Notes under the pieces: generated by a model
What the model was told of the DNA's origin: nothing
Seen by the model: the letters and a program-made list of their open reading frames with translations, nothing else
Database searches by the model: none
Made by a program: the position numbers and the translations under genes
Shown here: piece by piece, positions 54,674 through 64,000 of the stretch
Numbering within the stretch: the first letter of the stretch is position 1
Layout: each line of letters opens with the position of its first letter
DNA from: Erinaceus europaeus
Taxonomy: Eukaryota > Chordata > Mammalia > Eulipotyphla > Erinaceidae
Assembly (NCBI RefSeq): GCF_950295315.1
Contig: NC_080172.1
Coordinates: 110,708,353 to 110,772,352, forward strand
DNA length: 64,000 nucleotides
Reading direction: 5' to 3'

Positions 54674-57137
54674 GGAGCAAAAAGATGTCTTCTAATTTCT
54701 AGGTTAACTTTAATGCAGTTGCAGTGGTATAACACGACAGAGTTTGTATTCTCTCAGTTTAGTGAGTAGTAACTATGTAATGGGAAAATTACATGAAGAA
54801 AGTCAGAAGAGAAGTGGAGAGATGGTAATAGGAGTCTGAAATGTGAGGGAATAGCAGACTGGGGTAGTCTGAGCCTGGCAAATGCTGGCACTCTAGGTCA
54901 AATCCTCTGCTCAGACTTTCTATCTTCATCAATGTTCTACTTACCCAAAGCAGGTGTAAACTGCAGGTGCTGGACTTAAGCAACACTGGGCAGACTTTCT
55001 GGAACATGAGGGCTGGAGCTGACTTGCCAGTGCATTCAGAAAAGAGAGACCTCATAGTGGAGCGACCTTCAAGGCAAGGGAATGCCAAGCCCTGTCTGGA
55101 GGTACTTGTAGATCTCGACGTCCTTTTGAATCCTAAAATGAGTCTTTACCAGCACCTGTTGAATTGGGCCCATCAGAAGGAAGGAGTTCACATTTGCTGT
55201 AAGAAGTTGAAAATATTTTCACTGGGAGCAATTCATGTCCATAATTTGAAAGGTATACCACTGGATGATACCCAGGAATTGGAAATAGATTTTTTCTGGC
55301 CGACGTTAATGCCACAAAACTTGAAGTCACTTCTTACAAAGACGAAAAACCTCAGGAGACTCTGCCTGAATTTCAGCATAACTGATGAAATCTCAGCCAG
55401 TGAGTGGGAGAAGTGGTATAAAGCTTCTATGGAATTCATTTCTGATTTCTCCCACCTACTTCATCTTCAAGAGCTGTACCTGGAATCGCCTTCCTTCCTC
55501 CAGGGCCATCTGAATGAGATGCTCAGGTAGGGTTGTGTAACAGGGAGCAGAGTAACAGGGAGGAGAAACATTCTATTATTAACTATTATTTTTCTTATTT
55601 CCTGATTGCCTCAAAAAAAGGTTTATCATACTGCTGGAGATTAAACCCGAAAAAATGGTGATTCAGGAATGAAAGACATTTTACATAATTGCTACACTAT
55701 TCCACTCTAACACATCTTGTTTATATTAAACATTCCATCAGACTTTAACCATAAGAAGCTGAGGACAAACTTTCACAGTTATGGACCTTGCTCAGGTGCT
55801 TGGTGGATGGAATATTGAGTCTAGTGAGGCTGGTTCTTAGGTGCTGGTCTGAAAAGGTATCTTAGCTTATTAGACAACTATTAGTGAAGAGGACTGTGAA
55901 GACAAGATCCCACACAATGTCTCCAATTCCTGATATGAAAGCTGTGACCAGGCAGGATTGTGAATATATAGACAGTGTAAGTGTGCAGTGGGCACTAAAC
56001 AGGCTGCAGCTGAGGAATGAGGAAATCTAGCAGAACATATACTGAGTGTGGTGACGTGTCAGGGAGGCCCTGGAGACTGGCAGGACCAGCAGTTGCTGTG
56101 GGACTTTGGTGAGCTTTGGTCTGTGACTTACTCCTAATGGTCTCACCCAGCCCAGAGATGGGGCATCTGGAGTCCAGAGAAAGTCTGAAGTCAGCCTGAG
56201 AGAGGTGTCTTCATCTGTATCCAATTCTCCTGCCAAAAGTGCCAACACTTTTGGATAGACAGGCCAGACTTCTTAGACTTTGTTCTACCTCATATTACTG
56301 TCTTCAAGGATTGAGAGAGAGAAGTGTGGACACTTATTTTCTTTATTTTCTACCTAAAAATAAAGAATTATGTTTTCAAAATAGCAAAAATTGAATGGCA
56401 GGCTCATATGAATACTGTCAGAAGGATTCAGCCTTAAATAGTGCTGGACTAGTTGGGGCTGAGGGTAAGCATGAGACTTGGTGTATCATCACCTCCTATT
56501 GTACTGAAACTACTAACAACCCCATTCCGGCTCTTAACCTCTCTCTTTCCCCAGGTATCTTAATACCCCCTTGGAGGTCTTCTCACTCACTAACTGCACT
56601 CTTACAGAAGAAGACTTGACTGACCTGTTCCAGAGCCCACACATCACTCACCTGAAGGACCTGTGTCTGAGGGGAGTCCCCCTGACCTCTGTCAGTGAGC
56701 CCCTGCGAGCTCTGCTGGAGGTAAATGCAGTCACCCTCCAGGACCTGGACCTGGGTCTGTGTGGCCTCCAGGACCCCCAGCTTGAGGCCCTGCTCCCTGC
56801 CCTGAGCAGCTGCTCCCAGCTCATCTCCCTCAGCCTACATGGGAACAGTCTGTCTATAGCCACCCTGGAGAAGCTGCTGTGTTGCACCTCAGGAATGAAA
56901 CATTTATGTCTCCAGCTGTTTCCTGCCCCTCTAGAGAGTTTCAGCCTCCAGCCTGTGGCATTTGATTTGCTCTGTACTCAGATCTCAAAGGTTATCAAGG
57001 ACATAGGACACCCCAGGTCCATCATGGTGAGCACTGGTCACTGCTCAACCTGTGCCAAGAAGCTGTTCATACACGGGGAGCCCAAGATTCTACCCTGCCT
57101 GTCTTGTGCAGATGACTATAAGAAGTTGTCTTTTTGA
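53735..57137 (+). CDS. PRAME-family leucine-rich-repeat protein, unit C (three exons, 482 residues)
   Basis: Joining 53735-54027, 54954-55526 and 56555-57137 gives 1449 nt: 482 codons and a stop, close to the usual 470-510 of the family. Both introns are phase 2, have GT/AG ends and match the human PRAME exon layout. PRAME proteins are substrate receptors of Cullin-2 ubiquitin ligases and are typical of germ line and early embryo (family knowledge). Seen: BC-box-like 'SLLRDEELAI' (16-25), Cul2-box-like 'LPTSLF' (31-36), 'CKKLKIF' in the middle, LRRs over about 290-420 and a four-Cys motif C452-X2-C455-X14-C470-X2-C473. Two TATA/donor modules lie upstream and AATAAA downstream. The only undamaged member here. 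A one-to-one name cannot be assigned. Confidence 0.88.
54165..54290 (+). repeat. SINE in intron 1 of unit C
   Basis: 'aaggtagcataatatttatg', 'tcatgttcaatcctctg' and an A-rich end. Confidence 0.8.
54637..54670. repeat. (GA)n microsatellite
   Basis: 17 GA units in intron 1. Confidence 0.97.
54954..55526 (+). CDS. Unit C exon 2
   Basis: 573 nt, acceptor AAAGCAG before 54954, donor GTAGGG at 55527. Encodes residues 98-289: 'KLQVLDLSNTGQTFW', 'CLEVLVDLDVLLN', 'EGVHICCKKLKIFSLG', 'NLRRLCLNFS' and 'LLHLQELYLESPSFLQG', the cap and first LRR-like repeats of the family. No stop or indel. Confidence 0.9.
56555..57137 (+). CDS. Unit C exon 3
   Basis: Acceptor TTTCCCCAG before 56555. LRR segments include 'HLKDLCLRGVPLTSV', 'LQDLDLGLCGLQDPQLEALL' and 'LISLSLHGNSL'. 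Stop TGA at 57135-57137 falls about six codons before the stop position in unit A, because TTC-AGG reads TTT-TGA here. Confidence 0.9.
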
Positions 57138-57429
57138 CTCACAGGAAGTGACATCTAACAATTTTGCTCCTCAATGTGCACACAACATATAGTATCTGGC
57201 TGATTGCTTCTGACATCATGCCCATGAGATGAAGAAGGAGAGGTGACGCAGCACCAGTGTTAGCCTGCAGGGAATGCATTTGACTCTAAATCTGAAGGGA
57301 CTAAGTGCATATTTGTCTTATAGAATCAGAAACACAAATTTTGTGAATAATTGCAAAGATGTAGGGTGATAATTTGGGTTGAAATTCATGTGGGAGATTT
57401 TACTTGCTGGATGTTATGAAGTGTTGAGA

Positions 57430-57435
57430 AATAAA
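57430..57435 (+). terminator. Poly(A) signal of unit C
   Basis: AATAAA in 'gagaaataaaatggatt', about 290 bp after the stop. Confidence 0.85.
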
Positions 57436-57489
57436 ATGGATTTTAATGCTATTTTTCACTTGTTTCTGTTGTTTTCCTACCAAACTTAT

Positions 57490-57665
57490 TTTTTAAAATT
57501 TATTATATTGAATTTTAATTAAACAATTATGAGATACTGACAGTGGAAAAAAAGATAGAGAGTGACAAAGAAAAGCGACATCTGTAGCACTGTTTTGCTA
57601 ATTGTGAAATGTCTACCCTGCAGATGGGTCTTTGCTTCCAGTAAACTAACAATGGTATGAACCTG
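57490..57665 (-). repeat. Diverged SINE, minus strand
   Basis: 'agatagagagtgacaaagaa' and 'ctgcagatgggtctttgc', a weak minus-strand SINE match. Confidence 0.5.
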
Positions 57666-57699
57666 CCCAGAAAATTTCCATAAGTTCATCTCTTCCTTC

Positions 57700-60600
57700 T
57701 CCTCCTCCTTCTTCTCATCACCCTCTGCTCATATTCATACCAGCCAGAGACACTGAGCCTGAGATGCCACCTTCCAATGACAATAATTTGATGAGGCATG
57801 TCCTAACACATGGAACTACCTAGTTCCCCTTCAAGTGGTGCACTCTCTAATGACACTGCAGACCTTAGATATAGGCTAGCACATAGAGGACTGGGTGCAT
57901 GTAGACACATGTCCTTAAGGGAGGGAAACATATATACCTCAGAGGAAAAGTGCTTAGTAGTCCTCTGTGATTAGATTTAGACCTAATAAGGTTGGCATTG
58001 TAACAGAAAGGCCTAAGGAGGCTCCATAGAACGTCTACTCAAGGATTCACTGCTTAGGCCTCGACACACTCATACACTCTATTTCACTCCCCTCAATCAC
58101 TCTATCTACTCAACTCACTACACAAAAGAAACTAACATATATGTCTTACTATCTTTGACAGCATCAGAGATAGTGAGATAATATATTGTCACCCCTGCAT
58201 AATATTTAAAAAAAACTGTCTACAATTAACCAAGAGATATACTATCAAAGAAGTATATATCAGATAAAGGATAAATGTTGTCTGTATGTCAGCCTTTTTA
58301 GAATCATCACAGAGGTAAATGCAGTAAAACTCAATGTTGATGATAATAAAAATGAATTATTGCTGTCTGAAAATCTTTCTGAGATTGCAAGAAACGCTTC
58401 CCAGTCTCTTAAGATCCATGTCAAACTCAGTCCTGATCCCATGAGACTTTGCTTTCCTCTTGATTCCTTACAAGGTTAAACTGCCACTGATGACCTCAAT
58501 TAAAGAACAGAACAAGTGCCACCATGCCCCATTATAGGGCCAATGACTTTTGCCTTTGGATTATAGCCAGAGACGCCAAGCCTGAGATTTCAGCCTTTCA
58601 ACTGCAACAGTTTGGTGAGACCTTCCTTAGCAGAAGGAACTACCTAGTTCCATTTCAGATGGTGCACTAACCACATTGCAGACCCTAGATATAGGCTAGC
58701 ACCTAGGGGGCACATGTATACAGGTGTCCATAATGCAGGGGTGTATACCTCAGAGGAAAAGTGCTTAGTAGTTCTCTGTGATTAGACTGAGACTTAAATA
58801 GCTTGGCAGTGTAGCAGAAAGGCCTATGAATGCTCCACAGATTGCCTACTCAAGAATTCACTGCTTAGACCTAGACACACCCATACAGCCTACTTCACTC
58901 CCCTCAGTCACTCTATCTCCTCAACTAGCTCAACAAAGAAATATATGTCTTAAAATCTTTGACAGCATCAGCATTATTGTCACCCCTGGATAATCACTGT
59001 CTACAATTATCCAAGAGATACACAGTCAAATTATATGTATCAACTAAGGTAAGCTTGTTTTCTCTATGCCAGCTTTTATTAGAATCATCAAACAAGTTAA
59101 TGTAGTAAAAATCAAGGTTACCTTCAAACCCATTGTAATCCTAGGTCTATTTCTTCCCTAACTTAAGTCCAGACTCCATAAACTTAATACAAGCTTGGAT
59201 ACAGTAAATTACACTCAACACATTAATTGCTGGGAGAAATCCTGAACTTTTCAGATGCAGAGGGGATGACAAAGCTTGGTCAGAGCAAGACACTGGCTCA
59301 CTCAATGATGACATTTTTTTACTACACCACCCCCAGGGTCCCTAATCTGGGAATCCTTAGACAATGGACTTAGACCTCTAAGAGACACCTTGGTCCACCA
59401 TCATTGGTCATTGTATACAGGAAGGAATTTTTAGACTTCTGTGGGCTTCTTCAGGACCTTGTCCTCACTATGAACTAGCAATGATAGGGACTGCCACACT
59501 CTGAATGGAAGCTGGGTCATCCTATCTGCCACTCATGGAAATCTTGACCTGAAATAAGTGCAGCCTAGAATGTTCCCAGCTGTGACCATGAATTGTGAGC
59601 TCAGGCTGACAGGGACTCAGAGGTTATACAGGCCCCTGTGCTATAAATAGGAATATATATGGGCCCTGGTCAGGTGGACATGGTAGATGGTTCATTGTGT
59701 TTATATATTTTCTTTACATTTGGGAGCTAATGTCTGCCCTGGTCCAGCTTTCTACTCCTGTTCTCAACTCTGACACCATCATATCAATCAATATTTTTAT
59801 TCTGCTTCCATGTTAGCCATCAAGCTCATGCAAAAAGTGTTAATGTCATGTATACATAGGGGCAGACCTAAACGAGACCTTCTAGCTTCTTTCTACTCCC
59901 AAATCCCTATTCTCATCTGCTCTTTCCTACTATTTGTTTCCTGTTTATCCAACATTTTGTTTTGCTTTGCTGCCTTTCACCACCAAGTTGCAGATGCTAG
60001 TATGACTCCATCTTGAACTCCTTTGACAGACGATTTTATTAATGTGTCTATAACCTCTCCTCTCCAGAGCACTCCTTCCTCCTAGGCAAGAAGAAATAGG
60101 CTGGGGCTAGGGATCGACTTGCCAATTCCCATGTGCAGGAGAGCAGCAATGACAGAATCCAGACCTTCTACTCTCTGGACTCCATAAGGCATTTAGATCC
60201 ATAGTCCCATAGAGGGGAACATGTTAGTGGTAGATGACCAGAGAGCTCTGAAATCCAATTCCATCAGCTCCTGGAGATAGAAGAAAATAAAAAAGGAAGG
60301 AAAACTCTCAAAGAATAATAGGTTTATCTGTGACTTAGAATGAAGGATAAAGCATGGCCATAGAGAAAAAATGGAATATTTATATAAATATAGCTAGTTG
60401 TAGAAATAATTGTCAACCTTTATCTGAGACCTTCAGAGATATACTGCATTTTTCAAAGGAGGGAATGCATACAGGGAACGCTGGTGGTAGGGATGGTTTG
60501 GAATTATATACCTGTTATACACAGCATGTCATTATGCAAACAGACTCTCATCCCTGAGGCTTAGAAGTCCCAGGTTCATTCCTTCAACCACTATAAGATA

Positions 60601-61095
60601 GACATGAGCAGTGCTCTGGATAAAATAAAATAAATAATTTGTATTATCCAATATTTTATTTATTGGATAGAGACAGCCAGAAGTTGAGAGCAAGAGGTGA
60701 TAGAGAGGGAGAGATAAAGAAAAATACCTGCAACACAGCCTCACCAGTTGTGAAGCTTTACTCCTACAGGTAGGGACCAGAGGCTTGAATCTAGGTCTTT
60801 TCACATTATCACATGTGCACTCATCTAGGTGCTCCAACACCTGGCCATATATTCATGGGATTTTGATGAGCAGGCTCATAGGGGCTGAGTGTATATTTAC
60901 TACCAACTATTGACCAGGATCACTTCCCTGGCTCCACATGCACGGGAGAACTTCCATAATTCATGAGGAGTGCTTCATTCTTCCTCTTCTCTCTGTATCT
61001 TTCTCCTATCTCTCTTATCTCTCCCCCTTTTCTCTATGTCTTATTGTATCTCCTTCCACTCTCAATTTCTAAGGCCCTTTCAAATAAAAACAAAT
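57700..61095 (+). mobile_element. Old L1 3'-UTR blocks, duplicate of 5990-9290
   Basis: 57780-58250 and 58490-58990 are two tandem versions of the same 3'UTR text. From 58335 on the order follows 5990-9290 but without the LTRs found at 6701 and 7600. Ends with the SINE trio at 60525-61090. No gene seen. Confidence 0.7.
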
Positions 61096-61489
61096 AATAT
61101 CAGTGGACATCAAACACTATTTCACTTATCTGAGAGGAAAGAGAAAAGGAAAGGATGCTTAGAAGTATTAACAGTTGTAGTTGTGACTTGGATATAAATG
61201 AATAAAAGGCTGTAGGAGTGAATATAAATGGGAAAATAAACTATAGATGATAGATAGATACATAGAGTGATAGATAATAGATAGATTTATGTATGTAGTC
61301 AAACTATATCTGTGACCTTGTAAATATTATTCCAGTTTTTGCTGGATGAGAGTGGAATTCAGAGATCTGATGCTGAAAGTAGTGTGATATTATAATCTTA
61401 TTATCTTGTAGAGTACTATTATATAAATATTTTTTTAAAGGTAGGAAAGTCATCTCTGTATGAGGTTAGGTCAAAGTCCTGAAGAGTTG

Positions 61490-62070
61490 TGCAACTGGAA
61501 AATAAGAAGGTTGGATTCACCACTGTGGAAAGCAGCCTGGAGAACTCACAGAAGGCTAACAGTAGACCTAACCTTTGATACTGTAATCCCTCTCCTGGGT
61601 ATATATCCTTTTAAAATATTTTATTTAAAATAATTTATTTAATTAATCCTGAGGAAGATAGTGAGAAAGAGAGAAAGAAAAAAAGAAGTGATATCACTCT
61701 GGTCCATGTGCTGTCAGGAACTGAGCTCTGGAACCTATTCTCAAGAGTCCAGTGCTTTATACACTGTGCTATCTCCTGCACCATCTAGGCATATATCCTA
61801 ATGACCTAAATATACCCATTCCAAAAGCTATCTGTGTATATGGGTATGTGTTCATAGCAGCAATATTTGTAATCATCTGACCTGGACACAACCCAGGTGT
61901 CCAACATAGATGAACTTTTGAGTAAGTTGTGGTCAATATACACAATGGAATAGTACTCAGATATTTTAACTGGTGAATTCACCCTTCACTTCATCTTGGA
62001 TGGAGCTTGAAGGAGTCATGGATGTGAGATAAGTCAGAAAAGGAAGGATGGGGAGGCAGGGCTATGAGAA
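61490..62070 (+). mobile_element. Old L1 3'-end split by a SINE
   Basis: 'ctgtggaaagcagcctggag', 'cacaacccaggtgtccaac', 'acacaatggaatagtactca' are late ORF2 text. A minus-strand SINE lies at 61612-61790 between 'gggtatatatcc' and 'ggcatatatcc' flanks. Confidence 0.8.
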
Positions 62071-62083
62071 GCAGCAGATGTGT

Positions 62084-62160
62084 TTCTCTTCTCTTCTCTT
62101 CTCTTCTCTTCTCTTCTCTTCTCTTCTCTTCTCTTCTCTTCTCTTCTCTTCTCTTCTCTT
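62084..62160. repeat. (CTCTT)n pentanucleotide repeat at an L1 5' end
   Basis: About 15 units. Directly followed by the L1 5'UTR. The L1 at 25264 begins with a shorter version of the same pyrimidine text, so the repeat grew from the element's own 5' end. Confidence 0.95.
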
Positions 62161-62213
62161 CCAGATCAAATAGGAATGCCAAAAGAGACCACCTGTGACC
62201 AAAAACAGACAGC

Positions 62214-62688
62214 TGGTATGCTTCTAATTCTGCTTCTAAAACCCCCTTCTGTTTCATTTGGTTTAATCCCCCCTGCTTAACACTGTATTCTATTTACATA
62301 ACCACTGTTAACTAAGCACCAGCATGCCTGCATGGCATTGGTTTGATTTCACTTAAAGCTGTGGACTATTTACACTGTTAACTAAGCACCACCCTGCCTC
62401 CAGGGAATTGGTGGTTCAGTGGTAGAATTCTTGCCTGCTCCTCCCCCTCTCCTTGTCACACCCTGATTTTCACCAATTTCTTTTTGCTCCACCCTCTCTA
62501 CATCACATCCTGTTTACACCCTATTGGGCAAGTATATATAAGGACAGGATTGTGAATTTTAGTTTAGTTTAGTTTACCTTATCTTGGCTTAGATTGTGCT
62601 GTGTTCCACATGAATGAAGACTGATCTGCATACAGCTCAACCTTGAGTCCCTGGTCATCTGACTCCTGCCCACAAAGCTAGCCTGGCA
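62214..62688 (+). mobile_element. Solo LTR, class II, in L1 5'UTR
   Basis: Starts TGGTATGC and ends GCCTGGCA. The other copy of this 5'UTR (25318) runs through without it. Flanks 'agacag' and 'agacaa' are an imperfect 6-bp duplication. Contains an internal repeat of 'actgttaactaagcacca' and the tRNA-Gly-like segment at 62405-62437. Confidence 0.88.
62405..62437 (+). other. tRNA-Gly(GCC) 5'-half-like segment in LTR U3
   Basis: 31 of 33 positions match the 5' half of tRNA-Gly(GCC). Its two mismatches differ from those in the copy at 17245-17277. Confidence 0.8.
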
Positions 62689-63381
62689 AGACAAGACAAG
62701 AATGACTTCAGGAACCCACCAAGTCACCGGGGAGTGTAAACATGTGTGGCTCATGGACAGATAGAAGCCTAGGGAGAGATTAAGTGGCTGATAACAGTCC
62801 AGCAGTTTATCAGTTGAGATACCACATTCAGTCTATTTCACTGACAAGGGGACAGTTGAGGGAGGAGAGGACTTCTCTGAGACTTACCAAGTGCACCTCT
62901 GAATCTCCATTGCTACTGCCTTCAGAATATGGAGCAGCTTCAAAGAGGGCCTGTGCTGACACCAGAGGACCGAGAACTAACCAAGAAACTCAGAAGAAGA
63001 CCTATAACTTGGGGGCATAGAGGTGGGGCTGTGAAAGTCTCTTTGCATAAACACTGGATTATCTCTGCCACACCCTGATTTATCTCTTCCTCACGAGTCA
63101 GTGATTAAGCTTAGAAGCCTACTTTGAGTTTCAAAGCCCTCAGGCTCCCATAGCCAACAGGATAGCAAAATCACAAAAGAGGCTTTTCAGCCACTGTGCT
63201 CCAAATCAGGGATTAAAATACTATTGAAACAAATGTTAACTTCCACAATTGTGAACCCTTTAATTACCTTACTTAGACACAAGTCAATCCAGACAATAGT
63301 GATCAGAAATTTGAAAAGTACTGAGAGAGGGAAAGCATAATATATAAAATGGTTAAACCAACAAGATGAAATATTGGAGAA

Positions 63382-63914
63382 ATGAACCTGGAAAAGAGTG
63401 CAGCTAAAAGCCCCCCAAAGGTTGAAGCACAAAATAGCGAGTTCAATATCCAAACATTAGCTAAGGAAATAATCACAGGAGTGAGTAAAGAGTTTGAAAG
63501 AATTGTAATTAAAATACAGGAACAACAAATGAGACTCTGGAAGAAAACACTATTTACCTCAACAGTAGAGGGGAGAGAAAATAGAATAAATGAGACCAAA
63601 GACAGAATTAGCAAGGTCAGGACGAATTAGAGAAAACTGAAAAAGAAGTAAGAGATCTCAAAAAGAGATTCAGAAGCAACAACAGAGTACTATTGGATGA
63701 CTTCAAAAGAAACAATATATGCATTATTGGTTTACCAGAGGAAGAAAGCATTCTTCAGGCCATAATAGCTGAAAACTTCTCTAGTCTAGACAACAGCAAA
63801 GATATAAAGATTCAAGAAGCCCAGAGGGTCCCAAACAGAATTAGCCCAGACTTAAAGACACCAAGACACATCCTATTTAGAATGGAAAGGAATAAGGGAA
63901 GGAAAGGATGCTGA
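63382..63914 (+). pseudogene. L1 ORF1, frameshifted
   Basis: The N-terminal and coiled-coil part (63382-63630) stops at a TAG after 'SKVRTN'. The RNA-binding part resumes in another frame from about 63640 ('ICIIGLPEEE', 'IQEAQRVPNRI', 'KTPRHIL') and stops at 63912-63914. Homologous to 13873-14682 but more damaged. Confidence 0.85.
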
Positions 63915-64000
63915 AGGCTGCAAGGGAAAATCAGAGCTACCTACAGAGGAAAACCCATAAGATTAGCAGCAAACTTCCCCACACAAATAGTACAAGCCTG

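Larger units (their letters stand above)
62161..64000 (+). mobile_element. 5' part of an L1, continuing past the window
   Basis: 5'UTR 62161-63380 (split by a solo LTR), then ORF1. The 5'UTR matches 25264-25628 and is unlike that of the L1 at 12580, so this is another subfamily. Confidence 0.85.

Noticed and set aside
62080..62280. Ser/Leu-rich or Arg/Glu-rich peptides across the pentanucleotide repeat
   Set aside because: Repeat-generated frames without conservation.

Overview
This is mammalian nuclear DNA, and most likely from a hedgehog (Erinaceidae). The evidence is intron-split genes with GT/AG splice sites, L1 LINEs with poly(A) tails, class II endogenous retroviruses (ERVs), an RPL13A retrocopy, and dozens of tRNA-derived SINEs whose consensus I recognise as hedgehog-type. 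The species call is inference. There are no bacterial features.

The host genes are a small tandem cluster of PRAME-family leucine-rich-repeat genes on the + strand. Unit A (terminal exon 4465-5061) is a frameshifted remnant. Unit B (exons at 29674-29990, 36328-36897 and 37558-38236) keeps its exon structure but exon 2 is frameshifted and stopped. Unit C (53735-54027, 54954-55526, 56555-57137) joins into one open frame of 482 codons and is the best candidate for a working gene. Units B and C are each preceded by a recurrent module with a TATA box, about 110 bp of leader and a GTAAGT splice donor. In front of unit C this module lies in a recent 2.9 kb tandem duplication, giving two candidate promoters. 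A fourth copy of the module lies inverted at 2043-2460. Two long paralogous blocks (about 3.2-9.3 kb with 55.7-61.1 kb; about 24.3-30.1 kb with 40.5-54.1 kb) show the cluster grew by segmental duplication. Several young insertions have their empty site preserved in the sister copy.

The rest is mobile DNA. From 12.0 to 23.7 kb there is a three-level nest. An old L1 fragment was split by a nearly full-length L1 (12580-23492, 13-bp target-site duplication). That L1 was itself hit by a betaretrovirus-like ERV (from 17112). The ERV's 3' part and about 1 kb of L1 ORF2 are now missing. A second, shorter provirus of a related lineage sits on the minus strand in intron 1 of unit B (30908-34071), with two LTRs, a primer-binding site, a polypurine tract and a 6-bp target duplication. 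Five other LTR copies are scattered about. Two of the LTRs carry in U3 a 33-nt stretch nearly identical to the 5' half of tRNA-Gly(GCC), the most unusual signal in the window.

At 41821-42862 a complete, intronless RPL13A mRNA copy with an intact 203-codon frame lies between 16-bp target duplications. From 62.1 kb to the window end a 5'-complete L1 of another subfamily begins, with a solo LTR in its 5'UTR and a broken ORF1.
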